Both the position numbers and the translations under genes were made by a program. The notes under the pieces were generated by a model. It did no database searches. It had not been told where the DNA came from and was given only the letters and a program-made list of their open reading frames with translations. DNA of 13,768 nucleotides, from the NCBI GenBank assembly GCA_937941745.1, contig CALDGV010000198.1, positions 1-13,768 of the forward strand, read 5' to 3'. Below, piece after piece: positions 1 to 5,618 of this stretch (positions within the stretch are counted from its first letter, which is position 1; every line of letters begins with the position of its first letter). Source of the DNA: an uncultured Prosthecobacter sp. (GTDB lineage: Bacteria; Verrucomicrobiota; Verrucomicrobiia; Verrucomicrobiales; Verrucomicrobiaceae).

Positions 1-884
1 TCACCGTGAACTATCAAAACGACGACAGCGGCGACCGCAAAATCGGCCGCGACTCACGCCTGACCTTCACCGCGCCTGCCGATGGCCGATTCGTCGTCAA
101 AGTCACCGACACCCGCGGCTGGGGCGGCGAGCGCTTTGTCTATTCACTCTCCATCCGCGAGCCAAAGCCGGACTTCAGCGTCAAACTCGCCGGCATGAAC
201 CCCACCGTCATGCCTGGAGCCTCCGTGGGCTTTTCCTTCCGCGCCGAGCGCACGGACAACTTCGACGATCCCATCCAGATCGACATCACCGGCCTGCCCG
301 CCGGTTACTGGGCCACCTCGCCCCTCATCATCGAGGCCGGTCACGACCTCATCAGCGGCTCACTTCATGCCATGCCCGATGCCGCGAAGGATGCCGACTG
401 GTCCAAACTCAAAATCACCGCCACCGCGAAGGGCCTCAAGCACGACGCGGGCACCTTCGGCAAAGTCACCCTCGGCGCGAAGCCGAAGTTCATCATCGTT
501 TTGGAGCCTGATGCCGGTGGAAAGCCTGTCATGCGCGATCTCGCGGAAGAAACCAAGCCGCTCGAACTCACCCTCGCGCCCGGACAAAGCGTCAAAGCCT
601 GGCTGCGAGCCGTGCGCCTGAATGACAAAGGCATCATCAACCTCGATGTGCATGGTTTGCCCCACGGCGTCATCATCGACGACATCGGCCTCAACGGCGT
701 GCAGATCCGCGAAGGCGAAAACGAACGCCCCATCTTCTTCCGCGCCGCGAACTGGGTGCAAGACCAGGACAAACTCTGCCACGGCGCCATCAGCAGCGCG
801 AGAAACGAACACGACAGCGCGGGGCTGCAAACGAGCTTCCCGATCCTCATGAAGATCCGCAAAGCGGGCGTGGCGGCGAGGTGA
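1..884 (+). CDS. PPC and Ig-like domain secreted protein, C-terminal part (5' end outside window)
   Basis: The reading frame is open to the left window edge, so this is the C-terminal part (about 293 residues) of a larger protein; the in-frame GTG at 6 is very unlikely to be the true start. The first ~50 visible residues look like the end of a PPC (bacterial pre-peptidase C-terminal) beta-sandwich: a polar DSGDR stretch, then LTFTAPADGRFVVKV and FVYSLSIR. After it come two beta-rich, Ig-like segments (roughly visible residues 52-160 and 160-290), each with a proline/glycine GLPAG or GLPHG turn. No catalytic motif or membrane anchor is visible here. Proteins of this architecture are common in Planctomycetes and Verrucomicrobia and are normally exported; the N-terminal part, which would show the function, is missing. 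The gene converges on the glutathione peroxidase gene across a shared terminator. Domain call fairly firm, function unknown. Confidence 0.75.
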   Translation, partial: TVNYQNDDSGDRKIGRDSRLTFTAPADGRFVVKVTDTRGWGGERFVYSLSIREPKPDFSVKLAGMNPTVMPGASVGFSFRAERTDNFDDPIQIDITGLPAGYWATSPLIIEAGHDLISGSLHAMPDAAKDADWSKLKITATAKGLKHDAGTFGKVTLGAKPKFIIVLEPDAGGKPVMRDLAEETKPLELTLAPGQSVKAWLRAVRLNDKGIINLDVHGLPHGVIIDDIGLNGVQIREGENERPIFFRAANWVQDQDKLCHGAISSARNEHDSAGLQTSFPILMKIRKAGVAAR

Positions 885-895
885 GGCATAGCCAT

Positions 896-929
896 AAAAA
901 AGTCCCGAAGACTGGTCTTCGGGACTTTT
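896..929. terminator. Bidirectional intrinsic terminator between convergent genes
   Basis: A 10-bp perfect stem (902-911 with 916-925, GTCCCGAAGA / TCTTCGGGAC) closes a 4-base CTGG loop. It is flanked by six A on the left (896-901) and four T on the right (926-929), so it gives a hairpin plus U-run when read from either strand. It lies 12 bases after the stop of the PPC protein and 22 bases beyond the stop of the minus-strand peroxidase, so it most likely ends both transcripts. Confidence 0.9.
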
Positions 930-950
930 GAGATTTGGCAATGGATGGTG

Positions 951-1493
951 TTATTTCGCAGCGAGCGCTTTCTCGATGGCGGAGACCACGCTTGCGTCGT
1001 CAGGCGTGGTGCGCGGTTCGAATCGCTGAAGAGGCTTGCCATCCTTGCCGATGAGGAATTTCCCAAAATTCCATTTCACGTCCCCAGGGAAGGCACCTTC
1101 TTTGCCGGTCAGGGCAGTGTAGAGAGCATGCTGCTCAGGGCCTTTGACATGCAGTTTGTCAAACATGGGGAAGGTGACGTTGTATTTCTCGGTGCAGAAG
1201 ACCTTGATCTCCTGGTTCGAACCTGGTTCCTGGGCACCGAAGTCATTGCACGGGAAGCCCAGCACGCTGAAGCCCTGGTCTTTGAATTTTTCGTGGAGCG
1301 CCTGAAGCTCCTTGTATTGCTTGGTCAGGCCGCAGCGTGAAGCGACATTCACGACCAGCAGGACTTTACCCTGGTAGGCTTTCAAGGAGGTGTCTTTGCC
1401 ATCGATGTCCTTCAAAGGGATGTCGAGAACGGAGGTGTCGGCGGCACCAGCAAAGCTGGCGGCAAATAGAAGGCTGAGGATAAGCTGTTTCAT
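951..1493 (-). CDS. Exported glutathione peroxidase family protein (2-Cys, probably thioredoxin-dependent)
   Basis: A 180-residue thiol peroxidase that reduces hydrogen peroxide or lipid hydroperoxides. The N-terminus (MKQLILSLLFAASFAGA) is a typical Sec signal peptide with a probable cleavage after AGA at residue 17, placing the enzyme in the periplasm or envelope. The mature part is a complete GPx fold. The peroxidatic Cys is C54 in NVASRCG, the catalytic Gln is Q88 in GAQEP, and the Trp-Asn pair is W141-N142 in KWNFGKF. The usual FPCNQFG signature reads FPCNDFG, but that position is not the catalytic Gln. C100 (VFCTEKY) sits where 2-Cys GPx enzymes keep the resolving Cys, which favours thioredoxin-like reductants over glutathione. 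Bacterial homologues include E. coli BtuE, which has no such leader. No Shine-Dalgarno motif precedes the ATG. It is 103 bases downstream of moaD on the same strand and could be cotranscribed or have its own promoter. Confidence 0.92.
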   Translation of the reverse strand: MKQLILSLLFAASFAGAADTSVLDIPLKDIDGKDTSLKAYQGKVLLVVNVASRCGLTKQYKELQALHEKFKDQGFSVLGFPCNDFGAQEPGSNQEIKVFCTEKYNVTFPMFDKLHVKGPEQHALYTALTGKEGAFPGDVKWNFGKFLIGKDGKPLQRFEPRTTPDDASVVSAIEKALAAK

Positions 1494-1596
1494 GAGTTTG
1501 TTCGATTAGGGACAGAGGAGACGGTACGTGCGGTCGGACCTTTCAGACTGGCCGTCTGCGGAGAAATCTGGCTGAGCTTGAACTGCTTTGAAGCCC

Positions 1597-1842
1597 TCAG
1601 CCCCCCTGAACAGGGGGCATGAAGGCGACCTCACTCTCCGCTGGGATGGTCGCATCACGCTTCACGTAGTTGCAGTTGATGGCCAGAAGCAGGCTGGAGT
1701 TCCAAGCCTCGAGGGCGGGCCATCGATCGAAGACCTCGGCCAGCAACTCCGCGATGGTCAACCCTTGCCGCCAATTCCATTCGACCTCGTCTGAGCCGGT
1801 GATGTCGCGCAAAACGGAGAAAAACAGGAGCCGTATTTTCAT
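1597..1842 (-). CDS. moaD: MoaD/ThiS-family sulfur carrier protein (molybdopterin synthase small subunit-like)
   Basis: An 81-residue ubiquitin-fold protein ending in PPVQGG. The C-terminal Gly-Gly is the residue pair that is adenylated and thiocarboxylated in this family. The body matches the MoaD pattern: KIRLLFFSVLRD at the N-terminus, a TIAELLAE helix, LLLAINCNYV, and SEVAFMPPVQGG in place of the usual DEVA-(L/I)-PPVSGG. MoaD carries the dithiolene sulfur used by molybdopterin synthase with MoaE. No moaE, moeB or other cofactor gene is present in the window, so a role in another sulfur-transfer path cannot be excluded. The ATG overlaps the hpt stop (ATGA, 4 bases), which predicts translational coupling. 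The last codons form a GC hairpin (see separate entry). Confidence 0.85.
   Translation of the reverse strand: MKIRLLFFSVLRDITGSDEVEWNWRQGLTIAELLAEVFDRWPALEAWNSSLLLAINCNYVKRDATIPAESEVAFMPPVQGG
1602..1617 (-). other. GC hairpin over the moaD 3' codons
   Basis: CCCCCT (1602-1607) pairs perfectly with AGGGGG (1612-1617) around a GAAC loop; a seventh pair (G1608-C1611) is possible only with a 2-base loop. It covers the codons for the conserved PPVQGG tail. No T-run follows on the minus strand, so it is not a classical terminator. It may simply follow from proline/glycine codons, or it may protect the 3' end or cause partial termination before the peroxidase gene. Confidence 0.4.
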
Positions 1843-2381
1843 GGGTTCAGGATGCCAATGCAGGGCAGATTCCGAAAACGGCCCTGGTAATCCATGCCGT
1901 AGCCGACCACGAATTCGTCGGCGATTTCAAACCCGCAATAATCGAGGGGGCAATCGTGGCTACGTGGGCGTTTCTTATTCAGCAGAACGCCGGTGCGGAG
2001 GGAGGCTGGCTTTTCCTCGGCAATGCGCTTGTGCAGGGCTGAAAGGGTGAGCCCAGTGTCGAGGATGTCGTCAAGCAGCAGGACATGCTGACCAGCGAAG
2101 CTGACATCTGGCGGCCATTGCAGCCGGACCTCGCCACTGGATTGAGTCCCTCCGTGGTAGCTGCTGGCTCCCAGCGTCACCAGATGAACAGGCAGATCAA
2201 CCTGCCGGAGCAGGTCGGCGACAAAAAACAGCGCGCCATCCATGAGGGCGGCAACCGTGATGAGCTTGCCGGTGTAGTCTCGCTCGATCTGTGCGGCCAA
2301 AGATTCCACCCTTGCACGGATGTCTTCCGCGCTGAGCAGCACGCGTTCAAGGTCACTTAAAACTCCAGTCAGGACATTCAT
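1839..2381 (-). CDS. hpt: Hypoxanthine phosphoribosyltransferase
   Basis: A 180-residue purine salvage enzyme that converts hypoxanthine (and often guanine) plus PRPP to IMP/GMP and pyrophosphate in the cytoplasm. The PRPP loop is VLLLDDILDTGLTL (residues 100-113), close to the consensus VLIVEDIIDTGLTL. SSYHGGTQSSGEV (73-85) is the flexible catalytic loop, with the conserved Ser-Tyr pair. DEFVVGYGMDY (155-165) and FRNLPCIGIL (169-178) are the purine- and pyrophosphate-binding C-terminal signatures. Length is normal for bacterial Hpt. The first pyrophosphate loop reads LMDG (46-49), where the family usually has LKG or LRG, so an acidic residue replaces the basic one. The gene is first in the minus-strand unit, diverges from pdxH 74 bases away, and overlaps moaD by four bases. 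No Shine-Dalgarno motif is visible before the ATG. Confidence 0.93.
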   Translation of the reverse strand: MNVLTGVLSDLERVLLSAEDIRARVESLAAQIERDYTGKLITVAALMDGALFFVADLLRQVDLPVHLVTLGASSYHGGTQSSGEVRLQWPPDVSFAGQHVLLLDDILDTGLTLSALHKRIAEEKPASLRTGVLLNKKRPRSHDCPLDYCGFEIADEFVVGYGMDYQGRFRNLPCIGILNP

Positions 2382-2455
2382 GTCGGCAAAGAGAGCGCAT
2401 GAAGGCGCAAAGACGGGATTGCCGCAATGGTTCGGCAGGCGTTTCTTCCGCTGCC
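2382..2455. promoter_or_regulatory. Divergent intergenic region between hpt and pdxH
   Basis: This 74-base gap must carry the start signals of two divergent genes. I see no convincing -35/-10 pair and no inverted repeat. An in-frame ATG at 2399 would extend pdxH by 19 residues across most of the gap, but that extension is basic, low in hydrophobics and not expected for the family. Confidence 0.4.
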
Positions 2456-3109
2456 ATGATGGATTTTCCGCCCAACACCCTCCGTGACCTGCGTGTCAGC
2501 TATGAACTGGACAGCCTGACAGAGGATCATGTGCCGTCTGATCCGCTGCTGCTCTTCAATGCCTGGCTCCAGGATGCGCTGAAGCATCAGCTACCCGAGC
2601 CCAATGCCATGCAGCTGGCTACTCATGGGCTTGATGGCTTTCCCAGCGTGCGCACGGTGCTGCTGAAAGGGATGGATGCAGAGGGGTTTCACTTTTTCAC
2701 CAACTATGACAGCCGCAAAGGTGCGGAGATCGAGGCAGATCCCAAGGCTTCCGCTGTCTTTTTGTGGACCCAGCGCCATCATCAAGCCACGGTCCGAGGC
2801 ACCATCCACAAGCTGCCGCGTACCGATGCTGAAAGCTACTTTGCCTCACGCCCTCGGGGCCACCAGATCGGCGCCTGGGTGTCGGAGCAGAGCAAGGTCA
2901 TTCCCGGGCGGGAGTGGCTGGAACACAGAAAACTGGAAATGGAGGCCCGCTTTGGGGATGCTGAGATTCCCTGCCCACCCAACTGGGGAGGTTACACGCT
3001 CCAACCCTGCGAAATCGAATTCTGGCAGGGACGGGTGAGCCGCCTGCATGACCGGCTGCGCTACAGACGAGAAGGCCAGGGCTGGAAATTGGAACGCCTG
3101 AGCCCCTGA
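2456..3109 (+). CDS. pdxH: Pyridoxamine/pyridoxine 5'-phosphate oxidase
   Basis: A 217-residue FMN enzyme that oxidises pyridoxine- or pyridoxamine-5'-phosphate to pyridoxal 5'-phosphate, the last step of B6 synthesis and salvage. Family landmarks appear in order: LRVSYELDSL near the N-terminus, PSVRTVLLKG (63-72) and FFTNYDSRKG (80-89) for FMN phosphate binding, RHHQATVRG (107-115), SRPRGHQIGAWVSEQS (131-146), and the signature IEFWQGRVSRLHDR (187-200) with the substrate-binding RLH. It ends WKLERLSP, as most family members do. The ATG at 2456 gives almost exactly the length of E. coli PdxH (218 residues); ATG 2459 is equally possible, and the upstream ATG at 2399 would add a non-conserved 19-residue extension. 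It appears monocistronic: a hairpin lies 65 bases after the stop and a 416-base gap follows. Confidence 0.94.
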   Translation: MMDFPPNTLRDLRVSYELDSLTEDHVPSDPLLLFNAWLQDALKHQLPEPNAMQLATHGLDGFPSVRTVLLKGMDAEGFHFFTNYDSRKGAEIEADPKASAVFLWTQRHHQATVRGTIHKLPRTDAESYFASRPRGHQIGAWVSEQSKVIPGREWLEHRKLEMEARFGDAEIPCPPNWGGYTLQPCEIEFWQGRVSRLHDRLRYRREGQGWKLERLSP

Positions 3110-3174
3110 GGCGAGCGCGTGATGGCACGGGTGAAACCTGCCAGGCTCAGGCAACATCGATCATGAATCGGAGC

Positions 3175-3195
3175 GAGGACGCTCGAAGCGTCCTC
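3175..3195 (+). terminator. Hairpin downstream of pdxH, possible terminator
   Basis: A 9-bp perfect stem, GAGGACGCT (3175-3183) with AGCGTCCTC (3187-3195), has a 3-base CGA loop. It starts 65 bases after the pdxH stop. No T-run follows directly, so it would be a weak intrinsic terminator, an RNA 3'-end stabiliser, or a pause site for factor-dependent termination. Confidence 0.4.
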
Positions 3196-3225
3196 TGGCA
3201 CAAGGCTGTGATCTCTTTGTGTTGG

Positions 3226-3284
3226 TTGAAATATTAACCTTTCCAAAATAAGACAACGACTCTATTTTCTGTAATTCATAGAAT
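3226..3284 (+). promoter_or_regulatory. AT-rich promoter-like patch upstream of the polysaccharide operon
   Basis: This is the only clearly AT-rich stretch near the head of the long operon. Possible elements are TTTCCA (3240-3245) with TATTTT (3263-3268) at 17-base spacing, each 4/6 to sigma-70 consensus; TTGAAA (3226-3231) with a poor TAAGAC 17 bases on; and a good -10-like TAGAAT (3279-3284) without a -35 partner. An imperfect inverted repeat GGTT...AACC (3224-3239) overlaps the first element. Initiation here would give a leader of about 240 bases before the aroG start. Assignment of exact boxes is guesswork; the location is the reasonable part. Confidence 0.35.
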
Positions 3285-3288
3285 CCGC

Positions 3289-3426
3289 ATGAAACACGCC
3301 CCACGGCGAGGGACGGACCTCCGGGATAGCTTGGAGGCACCTCCGATCGCGGAATGCATCCTCTTTTTGAGCGGTGGCGGCTATTTCCAGCTGCCGACCG
3401 GGGGCGGCAGCTACCCGAATTCCTAA
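3289..3426 (+). CDS. Candidate short leader ORF upstream of the DAHP synthase gene
   Basis: A 45-codon frame begins with ATG just after the promoter-like patch and ends in TAA at 3424. Its C-terminal third is unusual: GGGYFQLPTGGGSYPNS, with Tyr and Phe among glycines. The hairpin at 3389-3412 lies inside its last codons. No Shine-Dalgarno motif precedes it, but that is true of nearly every gene here. It could be a leader peptide that lets ribosome progress sense aromatic amino acids, a small protein, or chance. The aromatic residues are not clustered as in classical Phe/Trp leaders, so the case is weak. Confidence 0.25.
   Translation: MKHAPRRGTDLRDSLEAPPIAECILFLSGGGYFQLPTGGGSYPNS
3318..3344 (+). 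other. Alternative pairing segments in the aroG leader
   Basis: CCTCC (3318-3322), GGAGG (3333-3337) and CCTCC (3340-3344) are arranged so that the middle segment can pair with the first (10-base loop) or, less comfortably, with the third (4-base loop with four pairs). Mutually exclusive pairings are what attenuators and some riboswitches use, but the stems are short and no U-run follows directly. Confidence 0.25.
3389..3412 (+). other. GC-rich hairpin in the aroG leader
   Basis: AGCTGCCG (3389-3396) pairs perfectly with CGGCAGCT (3405-3412) around an 8-base loop ACCGGGGG. It lies about 115 bases before the aroG start, within the candidate leader ORF. The remaining leader up to 3525 contains a CCCCTTTTTCGC tract (T-run 3494-3498), with only a 4-bp GCGC stem (3476-3479 / 3487-3490) in front of it. 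I see no other gene or RNA motif in 3110-3525. Confidence 0.4.
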
Positions 3427-3525
3427 ACAGCAGCTCTTGTCGAAAGCCCAGCCCCTCCTTGCCAAGCGGCTCAAAGCGCCCATCTTGCGCCCCTTTTTCG
3501 CTAAAACCGCCTACCTCCCTGTCTT

Positions 3526-4593
3526 GTGAGCCAGTCCCATCCTACCGACGATCTTCGCGTGGCGGAGATCCTGCCGCTGATCCAGCCGGCGCTTCTCATG
3601 CATGACCTGCCACTGAATGAGACTGGGGCGGCTTTCATCGAATCTTCCCGCCGCAGCGCCGAGGCCATTCTCGACCGTGGCAACGACCGCCTGCTTGTCG
3701 TCGTCGGCCCCTGCTCGATTCACGATCACAAAAGCGCCCTGGAATATGCCCAGCTCATCCAGCAGGCGCGCGAGAAGCATGAAAAGGACCTCGAGATCTT
3801 CATGCGTGTCTATTTTGAAAAGCCGCGTACCACAGTAGGCTGGAAGGGCTTCATCAATGACCCGCATCTCAATGAGAGCTACGACATCAATACCGGCCTG
3901 CGCGAGGCGCGCAGCCTTCTGATCGAGCTCACGCGCATGGCCGTGCCTTCCGCGACGGAGTTTTTGGATGTCATCACACCGCAGTACATTGCCGATGTTG
4001 TCTCCTGGGGAGCCATCGGTGCCCGCACCACGGAAAGTCAGGTGCATCGTCAGCTCGCCTCCGGTCTGTCCATGCCTGTCGGTTTCAAAAATGGCACGGA
4101 TGGTGGTGTGCAGGTCGCTCTGGATGCCATCCAGGCCGCTGCAGGACAGCATTGCTTCCTTTCTGTCACCAAGGATGGAGTCGCCGCCATCGTGAAGACG
4201 AAGGGCAACAGCGCCTGTCACGTCATCCTGCGCGGAGGCAAGGCCGGCACGAACTTTGACGCGGCCTCCATTGATGCCGTCGTCAGCCAGCTTACCGCCC
4301 GTGGTCTCCCAGCCAGCGTGATGGTCGATTGCAGCCACGGCAACAGCTTGAAGGACTACCGCAAGCAACCTCTCGTCACGAAATCGCTGGCTGAGCAGAT
4401 CAGTGCCGGCAGCAAATCGATCACCGGTGTGATGATTGAAAGCCACCTTGTCGAAGGACGCCAGGATGCGAAGCCTGGCCAGCCTCTGACTTACGGCCAG
4501 AGCATCACCGATGCCTGCGTGAACTGGGCCATGACCGAGGCCATGCTGGATGAACTGGCTGCCGCGGTGAGGGCTCGTCGTTCCAAAGGTTAA
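3526..4593 (+). CDS. aroG: 3-deoxy-7-phosphoheptulonate (DAHP) synthase, class I (AroG/AroF type)
   Basis: A 355-residue enzyme that condenses phosphoenolpyruvate and erythrose 4-phosphate to DAHP, the first step of the shikimate pathway. It is collinear with E. coli AroG. Metal ligands line up at C63 (GPCSIH), H271 (DCSHGNS), E305 (VMIESHLVEG) and D329 (SITDAC). Active-site blocks MRVYFEKPRTTVGWKG (93-108), WGAIGARTTESQVHR (161-175) and PVGFKNGTDG (184-193) are intact. The front half resembles AroG most (FLDVITPQY), while MVDCSHGNSLKDYRKQP resembles AroF. The N-terminal TDDLR arm, used in feedback binding by aromatic amino acids, is present, but effector specificity cannot be read from this. 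The start is GTG; upstream codons are not family-like and the length fits. No Shine-Dalgarno motif. It heads a sugar operon, 13 bases from hldA. It is not KDO8P synthase, whose sequence differs clearly. Confidence 0.95.
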   Translation: MSQSHPTDDLRVAEILPLIQPALLMHDLPLNETGAAFIESSRRSAEAILDRGNDRLLVVVGPCSIHDHKSALEYAQLIQQAREKHEKDLEIFMRVYFEKPRTTVGWKGFINDPHLNESYDINTGLREARSLLIELTRMAVPSATEFLDVITPQYIADVVSWGAIGARTTESQVHRQLASGLSMPVGFKNGTDGGVQVALDAIQAAAGQHCFLSVTKDGVAAIVKTKGNSACHVILRGGKAGTNFDAASIDAVVSQLTARGLPASVMVDCSHGNSLKDYRKQPLVTKSLAEQISAGSKSITGVMIESHLVEGRQDAKPGQPLTYGQSITDACVNWAMTEAMLDELAAAVRARRSKG

Positions 4594-4606
4594 ATCTTCT
4601 GTCACC

Positions 4607-5608
4607 ATGCTGACTACCGCCACCGCCCGCGAGGCCATCGAGCGCATGTCGGGCTGCCGCATTCTCGTCATTGGCGACGTGATGCTGGATCATTTTATCT
4701 GGGGGGCGGTGCGGCGTATCTCGCCGGAGGCGCCAGTGCCGATTGTGGAGGTCACGAAGGAGACAACCTTCCCCGGCGGTGCGGCAAACGTGGCGCGCAA
4801 CCTTTCCGCCTTCACGCCGCACGCCTACCTCATGGGGCGAGTTGGCAAGGATAGCTCTGCAGGCGAACTCAAGCGCCTGCTCAATGAGGAGGGAGTGAAC
4901 ACGGACCCGATGCTGGAGAGCGATACACTGCCCACCATCGCCAAGACACGCATCATTGCGCGTCAGCAGCATGTGGTGCGGGTGGACCGTGAGACGATCG
5001 AAAAGCTCTCTGCCGAGGAATTGGAAGAGGTTTCCCGGCGTGTGGAAGCCATGCTGCCGGACCTCGATGGGCTGATCATCGAAGATTATGGCAAGGGCTT
5101 TGTCACGCAGGCCTTTGTGGATCGAGTTTTGACGCTCGCAAAGGCTGCCGGCAAGCTGGTCACCGTCGATCCTTCGCCACGCAATCCGCTGAGCTGGCGT
5201 GGAGCCTCACTGGTGAAACCTAACCGCCTGGAGGCCTTTGCCGCCGCTGGCATCCAGGACGTCCGCAGCCCCGGGCCGCCGCTGGAAGACAAGCGCCTGC
5301 TGGAAGTGGGAGAGCAACTGCTCGACCAATGGGCTGTAGGCAAGGTGCTCGTCACCCTGGGCGAACATGGCATGATGCTTTTTCAGCGTGATCGTGGCCC
5401 GCATCACATTCCGACGCGGGCACGCGAGGTGTATGATGTTTCAGGAGCAGGCGATACGGCCATCGCTTTCCTCACCCTTGCGCTCGCTGCAGGCCTTAGC
5501 GCAGAAGATGCTGCCGACATCGCGAATCACGCCAGCGGTATCGTCGTCGGCAAGCTGGGCACGGCACGTGTGATGAAGGAGGAACTGCTCACCGCCTTTG
5601 AAGACTGA
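4607..5608 (+). CDS. hldA: D-glycero-beta-D-manno-heptose-7-phosphate kinase (HldE domain 1 / RfaE1 type)
   Basis: A 333-residue PfkB-family sugar kinase that phosphorylates D-glycero-D-manno-heptose 7-phosphate at C1 to the 1,7-bisphosphate, in the ADP-heptose route to LPS inner core. HldE-specific motifs are clear: VIGDVMLDHFIWG (21-33), RISPEAPVPIVEV (37-49), FPGGAANVARNL (55-66), VDPSPRN (187-193), SLVKPNRLEA (201-210), and the ATP/anion-hole motif VSGAGDT (278-284) with catalytic Asp283, followed by IVVGKLGTA (312-320). The nucleotidyltransferase half found in E. coli HldE is absent, so the adenylyltransferase must be encoded elsewhere, as in split HldA/HldC systems. It lies 13 bases after aroG and 10 bases before gmhA, whose product supplies its pathway. 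No Shine-Dalgarno motif before the ATG. Confidence 0.92.
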   Translation: MLTTATAREAIERMSGCRILVIGDVMLDHFIWGAVRRISPEAPVPIVEVTKETTFPGGAANVARNLSAFTPHAYLMGRVGKDSSAGELKRLLNEEGVNTDPMLESDTLPTIAKTRIIARQQHVVRVDRETIEKLSAEELEEVSRRVEAMLPDLDGLIIEDYGKGFVTQAFVDRVLTLAKAAGKLVTVDPSPRNPLSWRGASLVKPNRLEAFAAAGIQDVRSPGPPLEDKRLLEVGEQLLDQWAVGKVLVTLGEHGMMLFQRDRGPHHIPTRAREVYDVSGAGDTAIAFLTLALAAGLSAEDAADIANHASGIVVGKLGTARVMKEELLTAFED

Positions 5609-5618
5609 TTTTCTGACC

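Noticed and set aside
360..1066. Long minus-strand frames opposite the PPC protein
   Set aside because: They cross the bidirectional terminator or overlap the peroxidase gene in another frame, and show no protein-like pattern.
2399..2455. Upstream ATG for pdxH
   Set aside because: It adds 19 residues not expected in the family. ATG 2456 gives the standard length.
3300..3525. SRP RNA, tmRNA, 6S or RNase P RNA in the aroG leader, either strand
   Set aside because: I looked for their hallmark motifs (such as the SRP GGUCCGGAAGGAAGCAGCC-like tetraloop region and the RNase P GAGGAAAGUCC) and found none.
3526..4593. KDO-8-phosphate synthase as an alternative, given the LPS context
   Set aside because: The VYFEKPRTTVGWKG, GARTTESQVHR and DCSHGNS blocks are those of AroG-type DAHP synthase. 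KdsA lacks them and is about 70 residues shorter.
3511..4671. A 386-codon open frame on the minus strand opposite aroG
   Set aside because: The plus strand encodes a full-length DAHP synthase with all metal ligands. The antisense product has no recognisable motif and arises from GC-rich codon bias.
5598..5618. TTG start for gmhA overlapping hldA
   Set aside because: ATG 5619 gives the usual length, and its zinc-site numbering is one off from E. coli GmhA.
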